Part shown: in pieces, positions 24,883-41,980 of the stretch
Layout: each line of letters opens with the position of its first letter
Position numbering within the stretch: position 1 is the stretch's first letter
Assembly: GCA_964019155.1 (NCBI GenBank)
Contig: OZ025245.1
Location: forward strand, 32,139,545 to 32,203,544
Length of the DNA stretch: 64,000 nucleotides
Origin: Osedax fenrisi
Taxonomy: Eukaryota > Annelida > Polychaeta > Sabellida > Siboglinidae
Direction of reading: 5' to 3'
Translations under genes and position numbers: made by a program
The notes under the pieces: generated by a model
Database searches by the model: none
What the model was told of the DNA's origin: nothing
What the model saw: the letters and a program-made list of their open reading frames with translations, nothing else

Positions 24883-25239
24883 ATGAATAATGACGATATA
24901 AACAACTTGTTAATGTTAGAGATTATTAAAATAAATACGCACATTAATGAAATGGAGGTAGTTGAGGAAGATCTTAATAACAAATCTGTAAATAAACGAA
25001 TATGGGCATTCCAATGGATACAAAACAGGGAAATGGAATATGCAGGTACTTGGAGTGCACTTCAAGACCAAGTTAAGAAGATGAAGTTTCTTTTACAAAT
25101 TTTGTCCGAATGAACCCTGCAACATTTAACAAATTAGCTGAAATTGTCCGTCCAGATATTGAGAAAATAAATACAAATTATAGAAAGTCAATTCCATATC
25201 AAATGCGATTGTCTATCACACTACATTTTCTAGCTACAG
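24883..25239 (+). pseudogene. HARBI1-like Harbinger protein, N-terminal fragment
   Basis: Starts MNNDDINNLLMLEIIKIN. The segment IWAFQWIQNREMEYAGTW followed, in another frame, by FVRMNPATFNKLAEIV, then IEKINTNYRKSIPYQ and LSITLHFLATG, is the conserved N-terminal part of PIF/Harbinger transposases (HARBI1 nuclease family), where the last motif reads RLAITLRFLATG. The frame shifts near 25078. A splice donor-like CTACAG|GTTATT follows at 25239, but no DDE catalytic domain is found downstream, so the element is truncated. The right arm has the same break. Confidence 0.8.
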
Positions 25240-25674
25240 GTTATTATAAATATATATTTACTATTATATATATATAATATATAGGTATAATTTATTTAGT
25301 TTCTATTAGATAATGTTAAAGCATAATAATCATGAAAATAGATTATACATATTAATATAATATGGTATAAATAAATATGAACTATAATCATAACATAATG
25401 CTTATTATTGCCTAACTGACACTTTCATTCTTTTGAGCTCTTCTAATAATAATAGTCATGTATATATATTTGTGTTGAAAATGAACCACTCTTTTATCGT
25501 AACTATTCAGTTCGAAATGATTTATTAATAACAAAATATGAGATTTTAACAAAGATATACTTTTATTTTTTATTAATATATAATAATAGGAAACATTGTA
25601 AATCAAAATAACTATTAATACCTATTAATGGGGGTCGGTTTAAAACAGTGCCTATTGTTAATGTAATACGCATG

Positions 25675-25991
25675 TGATTGATGTGTGCTGGGTATCGCAT
25701 ACACAAATCTAATAATTGTATATAGCTCATGACTAATTAACAATTGCCAGCTAGGTGGAGACATATTCCTTTGTGTAAGTGTATGGTATACACGTTATAT
25801 AATACACTAAAGTATATATTGAATCCATGCAATCCGTGTATATATTTCATATTCACAATGTATTTACCATTTATATATCATGATATGACAACATGATTAG
25901 TATTTCATAAACATGGTATTTTAGCTAATTAGTCATGAGATATATACAATTCGTTGATTTATATGCATGCGATGCCTCCACACGTCAATCA
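25675..25991. repeat. Foldback MITE, about 75-bp TIRs
   Basis: TGATTGATGTGTGCTGGGTA at the left is complementary, with several mismatches, to the right end (TGATTGACGTGTGGAGGCAT when inverted). The match extends through AATTGTATATA and CTCATGACTAATTA. The interior is non-coding. Confidence 0.75.
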
Positions 25992-26021
25992 AATATATAT
26001 TACTTTAAGAATTGGCCCGTT

Positions 26022-26210
26022 TCATACTGTAATCCATATTAGTTTATCAACATTATCGGATGATATCCTATTACGGCGCTCTGAACAAATAACACTATCC
26101 TCGAATAACACGCATTCATTCGGTACACGTGCACTCAGACTTTCCATCAGTACCGTCCAGATTCTAGTATGTTTAAGTTCTAACTTGACTTCCAGTAATT
26201 TAGAGGGCAA
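26022..26210 (-). pseudogene. hAT transposase C-terminal fragment
   Basis: The minus strand reads RVPNECVLFEDSVICSERRN followed by RISSDNVDKLIWI. This resembles the hAT dimerisation domain, whose usual form is a P-S/N-ER-FS-G-I-S-RR-RL-S-ENV-KL-I pattern. The frame closes shortly after, as expected at a C-terminus. The upstream part of the transposase is absent. Identical but for one residue in the right arm. Confidence 0.6.
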
Positions 26211-26276
26211 TTACTTAACTTTTACATTATAATTATTATATCATTTTTCGCGTTATTTATGTATATTATATATTTA

Positions 26277-26321
26277 GTTTAAAAATATGTAGTATATTAA
26301 TTGACAAAGATCATTAATATG

Positions 26322-26373
<52 letters not shown>

Positions 26374-26610
26374 CTATATTTAGTCAATAATATTGCCTAT
26401 ATTTAGTGCCGATATTCAAAATCTCAATAACAAAATGTCCGATACACTAGATAAAAGATTGATACACTACTTTCAAACAGTTCTAAATATAGATGTTCTA
26501 AAACTAATTTTTAATATTCAGAGTTTGTGATCATCCCAAATGTTCGATATACTTTCGAACAGTTAGTTTAAAAATATGTAGTATATTAATTGACAAAGAT
26601 CATTAATATG

Positions 26611-26656
<46 letters not shown>

Positions 26657-26846
26657 CTATATTTAGTCAATAACATTGCCTATATTTAGTGCCGATATTC
26701 AAAATCTCAATAACAAAATGTCCGATACACTAGATAAAAGATTGATACACTACTTTCAAACAGTTCTAAATATAGATGTTCTAAAACTAATTTTTAATAT
26801 TCAGAGTTTGTGATCATCCCAAATGTTCGATATACTTTCGAACAGT
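26277..26846 (+). repeat. Tandem duplication of about 285 bp
   Basis: Two successive copies start AGTTTAAAAATATGTAGTAT, each with an (AT)n run of different length, and end in GTTCGATATACTTTCGAACA, itself a near palindrome. Present in both arms (mirror about 42739-43308). Confidence 0.9.
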
Positions 26847-27029
26847 TTGAAATAATTAGCAACACTAACCTATACCTCTATAGATATACATATATACACG
26901 CAATATATATAATATTACATATACTATATGGTACAACTGACTGACCACTACATTATATCTATTACATCGTATCTTAGTTATGAGTCATACTTTATATTGT
27001 TTACTACACCACTTTACTATTATACATTA

Positions 27030-27180
27030 TTCCACTATATTATCTAAAATGTAACCTTTATTACCTGTTTTCACTCTACCTTTATTACCTGTATCAATCT
27101 ATCTTAGTACCTGTATCAATCTATCTTTATTACCTGTATTCCCCCTACGTTATTACACCATAGCAATATAATATCTGTAT
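27030..27180 (+). repeat. Short tandem repeat CTTTATTACCTGTATCAATCTAT
   Basis: Four to six imperfect copies of a unit of about 28 bp with TTATTACCTGTAT as core. Mirrored at about 42405-42555. Confidence 0.7.
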
Positions 27181-27604
27181 TATCTTAACCTTTATTACCA
27201 CTAACTATAGGCCTTTCTAACTTAAACTTTGAACTATTGACTAACTCCAGCATCCTAAACGAGTGGTCAATAATTCTCTGATGTTGTGCGGTACTGATTC
27301 TAAGTGCAGCTCTACCCAGTCGAAGGTAGGCTATATACGATATGAGTGACTACCTGTGCTGCCCCCCTATTATATATGTCACTACGTTAGCTCCTTTCTT
27401 AGCTATATTGTATACATCACTGTTTATGCTACCCTATTGGGGATATTCTATATCACAAACTTAGATTAAGTTTTAAACTTTTAAACATATGGCTCTAATG
27501 TCCCTTCGAAACAGATCACATGATAAGGCATCTATTCTTTTAAAGAGATATGATCATTTTTTTATACACAATTATATAAATATTATTTTAAGACCGATTT
27601 TATT

Positions 27605-27678
27605 GGGCTAGATAAGGCTTGAACTCATGTCCTACTGCTTGTGTGTCTGACATCTTAACAAACTTAGCCAAACAGGCA
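27605..27678 (-). ncRNA. tRNA-like sequence (SINE head or tRNA relic)
   Basis: The minus strand has an A-box-like TGGCTAAGTTTGTTAAG and a B-box-like GAGTTCAAGCC about 33 bases apart, as in tRNA genes. The arms do not fold into a clean cloverleaf by eye. It lies immediately upstream of gypsy pol remnants on the other strand, so it may be a tRNA-derived SINE inserted there. I do not call it a functional tRNA. Confidence 0.45.
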
Positions 27679-27691
27679 GACTTCACTATAG

Positions 27692-28136
27692 GCCAGAAGA
27701 TCAACGTCTGTAACCCCCTAACAGGACTATGGATGCCAGCAGTCATCACAGAAAAGTGAAATGAACCTATGTCCTACGATGTTCAGATAGGATATATTCC
27801 AAGCCACTATACGCATCCCACTACTCGCAACCCTGCAGCCATCCGAACCACCCCACTTCCCACAGCACCCCCACTCCCTACAACACCCCCTTCACTACCC
27901 GATACTAACCTCCCACCCGTTACAGATGTCATTGTAACCACACGGTCTATCCGAACCTCATGAAAGCCGCAACACATAAACCTCTGACTGGATTATCTAC
28001 TGGCTGGTCTGCCAGTTGATAGACACAAGCGTCAGAAGTAGACTGCAGACCTGCCCGATTCTCATCCTAGTCAGAAGCCTGACCCATCACTATTAATGTA
28101 CCCACTACCTCTTTGTTCATTGTAGAGAAGGAGGGA
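27692..28136 (+). pseudogene. Second gypsy element: pol C-terminus and polypurine tract
   Basis: GQKINVCNPLTGLWMPAVI and NEPMSYDVQI match the tail of Ty3/gypsy polyproteins. Between them a TGA stands where a cysteine is usual, followed by a proline/threonine-rich tail ending TTRSIRTS. The region ends in a purine tract AGAAGGAGGGA. All upstream parts of the element are missing. The right arm has lost 16 bp relative to this copy near 27985-28000. Confidence 0.7.
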
Positions 28137-28350
28137 TATTATATGTTTAATACCCTAGAAACCACATGCAGTCACGCATGACCAGTTTCTGCTATATATC
28201 GCACATTTCACTAGTATTGACACTTAACTTTAGCTATGTAATAAAATACTGAAGCCTTGTCGCACACCTTGACATATTATTCATTCATTATATACATATA
28301 ATTAACAATATCTATAATAAGTTATATTTTAGAATAATACCATGACTATA
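28137..28350 (+). repeat. Partial 3' LTR of the second gypsy element
   Basis: Begins right after the polypurine tract (TATTATATG here, TGTTATATG in the right arm, which keeps the canonical TG) and holds an AATAAAATACTGAAGCC polyadenylation-like region. Its 3' end is unknown because the CACTA-like element starts at 28351. Confidence 0.55.
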
Positions 28351-28379
28351 CACTGTTAAAAATAAGGATATAACATTAT

Positions 28380-28630
28380 GAAATATATGGTATAACATAT
28401 GGAAATACGAGTTATACCATACAATTACGTTAAATGGTATAAGATCACATATTATATGGTATAACATTTGATTTTTTTAGTTATACCATATAGATTAATT
28501 GAAATGGTATAATATTACGAATTATATGGTATAACATTTGTAATTTGTAGTTATACCATTATCTATTAAATATAATGGTATAACTTTATGAATTATATGG
28601 TATACAATATGGAAATACCAGTTATACCAT
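28380..28630. repeat. Subterminal TGGTATAAC repeats, outer end
   Basis: About ten copies of TGGTATAAC or its complement, alternating in orientation, with 20-40-bp spacing. In CACTA elements such motifs bind the transposase; that role here is inferred. Confidence 0.75.
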
Positions 28631-29129
28631 AACATTTTAAAATTAAGTTTATATTTGATTGAAAATAAAATGTATAAGAATATAATTCATAATAGTATCC
28701 TTCATAATATCCTTAATATAACAGTTTACTTATTGTTGTGTTAAATTATTATAGACATAGCATGTATTGCTTCTAATTGCAATTAAATTGGTTTCAGAAA
28801 CTATATAGATTCCCCATAGGGAAATATGTATACATATACATATTTCCTATATTTCATATACAATACTTATAATTATTCGAGTATATGTATATATATATAT
28901 AAATAATTCCATTTTATTTATTAACATATTCTATTTCCACTTTACACTCAACATGAGAAGCATCTATTTTTCAACACATTACAATATACATAAGGTATTT
29001 ATACTACATTATATATATATATATACAAATTATATCATATTATATATAATAATATAAAAGTTTATATAATATATAATTTTATAATATATTTATATATTAT
29101 TTATAATATATAATTAAATTGTTAGAATA

Positions 29130-29167
<38 letters not shown>

Positions 29168-29609
29168 ATAAAGTCAAAGTTGTAGATAGGTATATCGATT
29201 AATGTAATATACATTTAAATGCATTTAGCATTACGTAACAGAAATCGATATATCTACATAAAACTTTAAACTAGATTTCGGTGTCTCGCTCTGTGTTAAA
29301 TGCATATATGTCTATAGCCATAGCCATGTAAATGTTTATTTTTCTGGTATTTTATATTGTTATCGTCTGTAAAGTATATTTCGTTATTTGTCTATAGAAT
29401 AAATTCCACTCGGTGAGGTTGCCTCATTCTTCGGTTTGCATCTCATTGGGTAGGTACTATTATTATTATTATAATTATTATTATGTTATATTATTATTAT
29501 GTTCAACAGGTATTTGCTTTGATTAATAAACTGTATTAGAACATTCACATTATTACATACATATATATTATAAAATTATGATAACTATATGCCAATCATT
29601 AATATGCAG

Positions 29610-34389
<4,780 letters not shown>

Positions 34390-34659
34390 TTGTTTGGTTT
34401 TCGTTCAAAATAATTTATTTCGTATTTTATTAAGTGGTATTGTTAATTTTATTTGTTTCACGTAACATGTCCTACAAACATTAATTGTTTATGTAATTTT
34501 GTATCACGTTATTTATTTAAAAATGTATCTGTTAATAAACAATATTGTTACACCAAAATATGTGGTTTTTAGAAAATAAATTATCATTATAAATGTCGAT
34601 TCCATATATAAATTAATAATATAGAATAGTAAGTTATTATAAACACTGATATAAATTTA

Positions 34660-35160
34660 AATAAAATATAGTATAACTTTTAATAAATTATGATATAACT
34701 TTATATAATATACATTTTAATAAATTATGGTATAACTTTAAATAAAATATAGTATAACTTTTAATAAATTATGGTATAACTTTATATAATATATGGTATA
34801 AATTTTAATAAATTATGGTATAACTTTATATCAAATATGGTATAACTTTTTATAAATTATGGTATAACTTTATATAATATATGGTATACATTTTAATAAA
34901 TGATGGTATAACTTTATATCAAATATGGTATAACTTTTTATAAAATATGGTATAACTATATATAATATATGGTATACATTTTAATAAATGATGGTATAAC
35001 TTTATATCAAATATAGTATAACTTTTAATAAAATATGGTATAACTTTATATCAAATATGGTATAACTTTTAATAAAATATGGTATAACTTTTTTAATTAG
35101 TTATACCGTAAATGGTATACCAGGGCGCCACGTGGTTATACCATTTTTTAATCAATGTTA
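34660..35160. repeat. Subterminal TGGTATAAC repeats, inner end
   Basis: About twenty tandem-like copies of TATGGTATAACTTTATAT-type units, 30-35 bp each. The right arm joins this array at 35575, so the palindrome's inner breakpoint lies within it. Confidence 0.85.
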
Positions 35161-35574
35161 TACCATTTATTTCTAACAGTGTATGCTATAGTAGTAGTGC
35201 CCAGCTCTACCTCCCCTAATAACCTACCACCATACACCAGCAGTATGTGGTCAAGTTAGACACCACCACCACCACCAGGGGGCAGCTAGAGATATGACCT
35301 TCAGCAATGTAACAGTAGCAGTAGTAAGAGGTCAAGTATCGGTGATCTATCCCCCTACTACACCGGCGAAATCTATATTCACAGGTGTGTATTATTCTTC
35401 ATTCTCTATAGAAGTCATATTTATATGCTATACTATGATATGTGATATATACAACTGTATGTATAGCTAAGCAGACTATGCTTTCTTTTTTATTTATTAT
35501 TACAAATTATATTACTAAAATATGCAAATACATAATTATTTATCTTTAAAATATTTATAATATTTATTTCAAAA
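35008..35574. repeat. Spacer between the palindrome arms
   Basis: 567 bp present once. The first part (to 35181) is the inner end of the left CACTA-like element, with its TIR. The rest (35182-35574) is single-copy, somewhat GC-richer, with a short (CAC)n tract near 35260, and contains no ORF I can support. Confidence 0.85.
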
Positions 35575-36192
35575 ATATAAAGTTATACCATCATTTATTA
35601 AAATGTATACCATATATTATATATAGTTATACCATATTTTATAAAAAGTTATACCATATTTGATATAAAGTTATACCATCATTTATTAAAATGTATACCA
35701 TATATTATATAAAGTTATACCATAATTTATAAAAAGTTATACCATATTTGATATAAAGTTATACCATAATTTATTAAAATTTATACCATATATTATATAA
35801 AGTTATACCATAATTTATTAAAAGTTATACTATATTTTATTTAAAGTTATACCATAATTTATTAAAATGTATATTATATAAAGTTATATCATAATTTATT
35901 AAAAGTTATACTATATTTTATTTAAATTTATATCAGTGTTTATAATAACTTACTATTCTATATTATTAATTTATATATGGAATCGACATTTATAATGATA
36001 ATTTATTTTCTAAAAACCACATATTTTGGTGTAACAATATTGTTTATTAACAGATACATTTTTAAATAAATAACGTGATACAAAATTACATAAACAATTA
36101 ATGTTTGTAGGACATGTTACGTGAAACAAATAAAATTAACAATACCACTTAATAAAATACGAAATAAATTATTTTGAACGAAAACCAAACAA

Positions 36193-36296
36193 TTATCGAC
36201 ACACATAATAAGCATCCTCTTTTCTGATATATGCATATATCCATGTATCCATGGAGTCATTATTTCCTGCAATTAAAATTAAAATATTTATATAAG

Positions 36297-36333
<37 letters not shown>

Positions 36334-36429
36334 ATACTAGAGTATGAATAATAATATTGTATATTATATAATAGTATAAATATGTATCTTATAAGAAACT
36401 TTATACAGTTAATATCATATATGATAATA

Positions 36430-36493
<64 letters not shown>

Positions 36494-37322
36494 ATACTAG
36501 AGTATGAATAATAATATTGTATATTATATAATAGTATAAATATGTATCTTATAAGAAACTTTATACAGTTAATATCATATATGATAATACTATATAAAGT
36601 ATACTTTATAATTATAAACTTTGTATACGTTAGAATTGTAATTAGAAAAATCCAATATATTATATTAATTACTGCAGTTATATATATATAATAGAGTATA
36701 CTATACTTTTGAATTAGCATACGAAAAATCATAAAATAACTATAATATTAAATCTATAGTTATTAAGTAATTATTAAGTAACCTTAACCTATCTTTATTT
36801 TCATTGTAAATTCATTTTTCAATAATTCGCAAACTCCCATCATAAAATATATGATTCCCGCATCTATTTTAGGAAATATTATATTATATATTTAATTATA
36901 CACTTTATAATCTATATTTGATTAAGGAAAGAAGGATATTGATAATATTTGTACAACAGTTAACATTATTTATATATACCTATTAGTAATATTATTTAAA
37001 TTCAATTACATTGTGAACTAAAAATAAAATAAATAATTGACCATATAGACCTATGGATATATAATACTATCCATGGATTAATAAAATATAATTGCATATT
37101 TATTTTATATAGATATTTAACTAATGTTATTAATTAGATAACTAAATTACCTGTTTGATCATGTTGCGTAGTAGCGATACCTAGTACATCAATATATTCG
37201 TCTATATATTTGTGTATATACGTTATATGCTTTATCATCCCCATCAACTCACTATTCCTCTCCGGCAGTTTTTCTAATATTTTAAATGAAATTTGAAATT
37301 CTGCAAATAATTCTACAGTTTC
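36193..37322 (-). CDS. Candidate three-exon gene in the CACTA-like element (right)
   Basis: Mirror of the left gene model, here without the exon duplication and without the large intron insertion: exon 1 37151-37322, exon 2 36790-36864, exon 3 36193-36266. Junction phases 1 and 1 are kept, and all three segments stay open. This is the more compact and probably ancestral form. The product is not recognised, and no upstream exons with an ATG are established. Confidence 0.42.
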
Positions 37323-37902
37323 CTGCATATTAATGATTGGCATATAGTTATCATAATTTTATAATATATATGTATGTAATAATGTGAATGTTCTAATACA
37401 GTTTATTAATCAAAGCAAATACCTGTTGAACATAATAATAATATAACTTAATAATAATTATAATAATAATAATAGTACCTACCCAATGAGATGCAAACCG
37501 AAGAATGAGGCAATCTCACCGAGTGGAATTTATTCTATAGACAAATAACGAAATATACTTTACAGACGATAACAATATAAAATACCAGAAAAATAAACAT
37601 TTACATGGCTATGGCTATAGACATATATGCATTTAACACAGAGCGATACACCGAAATCTAGTTTAAAGTTTTATGTAGATATATCGATTTCTGTTACGTA
37701 ATGCTAAATGCATTTAAATGTATATTACATTAATCGATATACCTATCTACAACTTTGACTTTATAACATATATATATATATATATATATAATTATATTCT
37801 AACAATTTAATTATATATTATAAATAATATATAAATATATTATAAAATTATATATTATATAAACTTTTATATTATTATATATAATATGATATAATTTGTA
37901 TA

Positions 37903-37931
37903 TCTATTATATAAAAGAAAGTCTATTTAAT

Positions 37932-37962
<31 letters not shown>

Positions 37963-40579
37963 ATCTGGTGAGGTAACTCGAGAACCGGGGTACGTCGCGA
38001 AAATATTTGATACCCGATCTTAATAAATTTGCAACAGTATGGTCTTGGTCCGGAAAATTTTTTGAATTTTATACCGCGTACCCCAGAAAAACCTGAAAAA
38101 TTGAATTTTTGCCATTAAAATGATTTTTTGTCGTCCAAAATCTTCGGCGTCGCATTTTTGAAATATTTTTTTTACATTTTTTCGAACTATTTTTTTGAAT
38201 TTTTTTTGATTTTTTTTTGAAATTTTTGGAAATTTTGGAAATTTTTTGAAATATTTTTGAAATATTTTTGACATTTTTTGAAATATTTTTGAAGTTTTTT
38301 TTAAATATTTTTAAACATTTTTTTGAAATTTTTTTAAAATATATTTTGTAATATTATTTATATTTTTTGTATTTTAAAAAATATTATTTGAAATAATTTT
38401 TTATATTTTTCAACTATTCGTTGAAATATTATTATTTTAAGATATAATTAAAATATTATAATTATATAATAAATATATAAATATTATAAGATATAATAAT
38501 ATACTTTTTAAAATATTTGTAGAACATTTATAAAAAATATATTTTGTAATATTTGGAAATATTTGTTGTATACTAGGAATACAGAATCAGGAATAGCTAT
38601 AATTAATAAATAATAGATAGGCAAACAATCAAAAATCGATCAACGCAGGGTGCGGTTTGGGTTTTCGATATTTATTAAGTACTATTTTGTAATATTGGAA
38701 ATATGTGTTGTATTTTTTTAAATATTATTTGAAATATTTTTGAAATATTTTTCCACTAATTTTTGAGATATTAATATTTGTATAAATTTGTTTGAATTTT
38801 AGCAACAATTTATGTTATTGTATATGAAAAGCAGAATCATGAATAGCCATAAATAATAAATAATAGATAGGTAAGCTATCAAACAACGAGTAAAGCAAAG
38901 TTGGGTACGGCAAGAAATTCCAAATCAGGAATAGTTATAATTAATAAATGATAGATAGGCAAATAATAAAAAACCGAGCAACGCCGATTTGGAACTGTTT
39001 GGGTTTAGGTTTTCAACATATTTTGGAATATTTGAAATATCTGTTGTATTTTTTGAAATATTTTTTATCTAATTTTTTAAATATTAAAAAAAATATGTTT
39101 CCACATTTGTTTGTATTTTAGATAAACTTTATTTAATTGTATATACTAGAAATGTAGGATCAGAAATAGCTCTAATTAATAAATAATAAATAGGCAAATA
39201 ATCAAAAACCGATAAATATCGAGTCGGATACTGTTTGGATTTGGGTTTAGGTTTGAGTTTTCGACATTTTTTTAAAACATATTTTATAATATTTTAAATA
39301 TTTTTTGTATTTTTTAGCAATTATATATTTTAGAATAATCAGGAATAGCTATAATTAATAAAAATAGTCAAACAATCAAAAACCTAGCAACGCCGGGTAG
39401 GGTATGGCTACTAATATGTTGAAATATTTTTTATATTTAAAAAATATTTTTAGACACTTTTTAAAAATATATTTTATAATATTTTAAATTATTTTTTGTA
39501 TTTTTACAAAATATTTTACGAATAAATCTAAAAAAGAACAACGCTAGATATACATCGGATACAGTTAGATTTATTAAATATTAGTTAGAAGACTAAAAAT
39601 TAAAGATTAGCTATGCATAATTAGGAATAGCTATAATTAATAATTGATAGGCAAATAATTAAAAACCGAGAAACGTCGTGTTGGGTAAGGCAAAAAATTT
39701 AAAATCAGGAATTGTTATAATTAATAAATAATAGATAGGAAAACAATCAAAAACCTAGCAACGCCGTGTCAGGACGGTGTGGGTTTTGGTTTTAGACATT
39801 TTTTTAAAACATATTTTATAATAATTGAAATATTAGTTGTATTTTTTAATATATTTTTTAAAATATTTTTCCACTAATTTTTTAAATATTAAAATATTTT
39901 TCTACATTTGTTTGTATGTCATCTAACATTTATTTTATTGTATATAAATATTAGTTAGGAACAAATTAAATATAAATATTTAGCAATGCAGAATTAGTAA
40001 TAGCTATAATTAATAAATAATAATTGGCAAAAAATCAAAAACCGAGCAACGCCAGGTCGGGTACGGTTTGGGTTTAGGTTTGGGTTTTCGACATCTTTTT
40101 AAAACATATTTTGTAATATTCAAAATATTTATTGTATTTTTTAATATATTTTTTGAAATATTTTTCTACTAATTTTTTAATTATTAAAATATTTTTCTAC
40201 ATTTGTTTGTATTTCAGCTAACATTTATTTAATTGTATATATAACAATGAAGAATCAGGAACAGCTATAATTAATAAATAATAGATAGGCAAACAATCAA
40301 TATCCGAGCAACGCCGGTTTGGGTACGGTTTGGGTTTAAGTTTGGGTTTTAGACATTTTTTAAAACATATTTTGTAATATTTGTTGCATTTTTTAATATA
40401 TTTCCACTAATTTTTTAAATATTTTTCTATATTTTGTTTGTATTTTAGCTAACATTTATTTTATTGTATATATAGCAATGCATAATCATGAATAGGTATA
40501 TAATATATCTATAATTAATAAATAATAGATAATAGGCAAATATTCAAAAACCGAGCAACGCCGGGTCGGGTACGGCTAG
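37903..40579 (+). mobile_element. Helitron-like element, right arm only
   Basis: The mirrored left-arm site is an intact (AT)n stretch near 29010-29030, so the exact insert is visible. It begins TCTATTATATAAAAGAAAGT and ends GGGTACGGCTAG, placed between A and T with no target duplication: 5' TC, 3' CTAG and A|T insertion are the Helitron hallmarks. The GC-rich 3' end (GCAACGCCGGGTCGGGTACGGC) can form only a short hairpin by eye. There is no Rep/helicase gene, so it is non-autonomous. About 2 kb of the interior is repeats of its own 3' region. Confidence 0.85.
38585..40579 (+). repeat. Tandem copies of the Helitron 3' end
   Basis: A block reading AATAGCTATAATTAATAAAT, then AGGCAAACAATCAAAAACCG, then AGCAACGCCGGGT and usually TTTGGGTTTTCGACATTTTT, recurs about ten times (near 38590, 38840, 38930, 39160, 39340, 39620, 39710, 40000, 40250 and 40490). 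Only the last one ends in CTAG. TTTTGAAATATTTTT-type filler lies between blocks. Confidence 0.85.
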
Positions 40580-41250
40580 TATATATATATAATGTAGTAT
40601 AAATACCTTATGTATATTGTAATGTGTTGAAAAATAGATGCTTCTCATGTTGAGTGTAAAGTGGAAATAGAATATGTTAATAAATAAAATGGAATTATTT
40701 ATATATATATATACATATACTCGAATAATTATAAGTATTGTATATGAAATATAGGAAATATGTATATGTATACATATTTCCCTATGGGGAATCTATATAG
40801 TTTCTGAAACCAATTTAATTGCAATTAGAAGCAATACATGCTATGTCTATAATAATTTAACACAACAATAAGTAAACTGTTATATTAAGGATATTATGAA
40901 GGATACTATTATGAATTATATTCTTATACATTTTATTTTCAATCAAATATAAACTTAATTTTAAAATGTTATGGTATAACTGGTATTTCCATATTGTATA
41001 CCATATAATTCATAAAGTTATACCATTATATTTAATAGATAATGGTATAACTACAAATTACAAATGTTATACCATATAATTCGTAATATTATACCATTTC
41101 AATTAATCTATATGGTATAACTAAAAAAATCAAATGTTATACCATATAATATGTGATCTTATACCATTTAACGTAATTGTATGGTATAACTCGTATTTCC
41201 ATATGTTATACCATATATTTCATAATGTTATATCCTTATTTTTAACAGTG

Positions 41251-41464
41251 TATAGTCATGGTATTATTCTAAAATATAACTTATTATAGATATTGTTAAT
41301 TATATGTATATAATGAATGAATAATATGTCAAGGTGTGCGACAAGGCTTCAGTATTTTATTACATAGCTAAAGTTAAGTGTCAATACTAGTGAAATGTGC
41401 GATATATAGCAGAAACTGGTCATGCGTGACTGCATGTGGTTTCTAGGGTATTAAACATATAACA
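41251..41464 (-). repeat. Partial LTR of second gypsy element, right arm
   Basis: Mirror of 28137-28350. Here the LTR keeps its TG start next to the GGAGGGA tract. Confidence 0.55.
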
Positions 41465-41893
41465 TCCCTCCTTCTCTACAATGAACAAAGAGGTAGTGGG
41501 TACATTAATAGTGATGGGTCAGGCTTCTGACTAGGATGAGAATCGGGCAGGTCTGCAGTCTACTTCTGACGCTTGTGTCTATCAACTGGCAGACCAGCCA
41601 GAGGTTTATGTGTTGCGGCTTTCATGAGGTTCGGATAGACCGTGTGGTTACAATGACATCTGTAACGGGTGGGAGGTTAGTATCGGGTAGTGAAGGGGGT
41701 GTTGTAGGGAGTGGGGGTGCTGTGGGAAGTGGGGTGGTTCGGATGGCTGCAGGGTTGCGAGTAGTGGGATGCGTATAGTGGCTTGGAATATATCCTATCT
41801 GAACATCGTAGGACATAGGTTCATTTCACTTTTCTGTGATGACTGCTGGCATCCATAGTCCTGTTAGGGGGTTACAGACGTTGATCTTCTGGC
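41465..41893 (-). pseudogene. Second gypsy pol C-terminus, right arm
   Basis: Mirror of 27692-28136 with the same TGA replacing cysteine after TEK. A 16-bp stretch between CCTCT and GGCTGG present in the left arm is absent here. The plus-strand ORF over it (41536-41778) is a shadow. Confidence 0.7.
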
Positions 41894-41906
41894 CTATAGT
41901 GAAGTC

Positions 41907-41980
41907 TGCCTGTTTGGCTAAGTTTGTTAAGATGTCAGACACACAAGCAGTAGGACATGAGTTCAAGCCTTATCTAGCCC
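41907..41980 (+). ncRNA. tRNA-like sequence, right-arm copy
   Basis: Same A-box-like and B-box-like words as at 27605-27678, here on the plus strand, followed downstream by AATAAAATCGG. Confidence 0.45.

Larger units (their letters stand above)
35575..41250 (-). mobile_element. CACTA/EnSpm-like element, right arm, inner end missing
   Basis: The outer TIR (AACAGTG at 41244-41250) and outer subterminal repeats (40970-41230) are intact. The inner side stops within the TGGTATAAC array and lacks the inner TIR. The flank outside 41250 equals the flank outside 28351, so this is the same insertion, not a second one. It contains a Helitron at 37903-40579. Confidence 0.75.

Noticed and set aside
25412..25606. 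64-codon ORF present in both arms
   Set aside because: Its presence in both arms reflects the palindrome, not selection; no recognisable motif.
27605..27678. Functional tRNA gene
   Set aside because: Promoter-like boxes are present, but acceptor and anticodon arms do not pair convincingly.
41536..41778. 80-codon ORF rich in G, V and S
   Set aside because: Antisense of the proline/threonine-rich gypsy pol tail.
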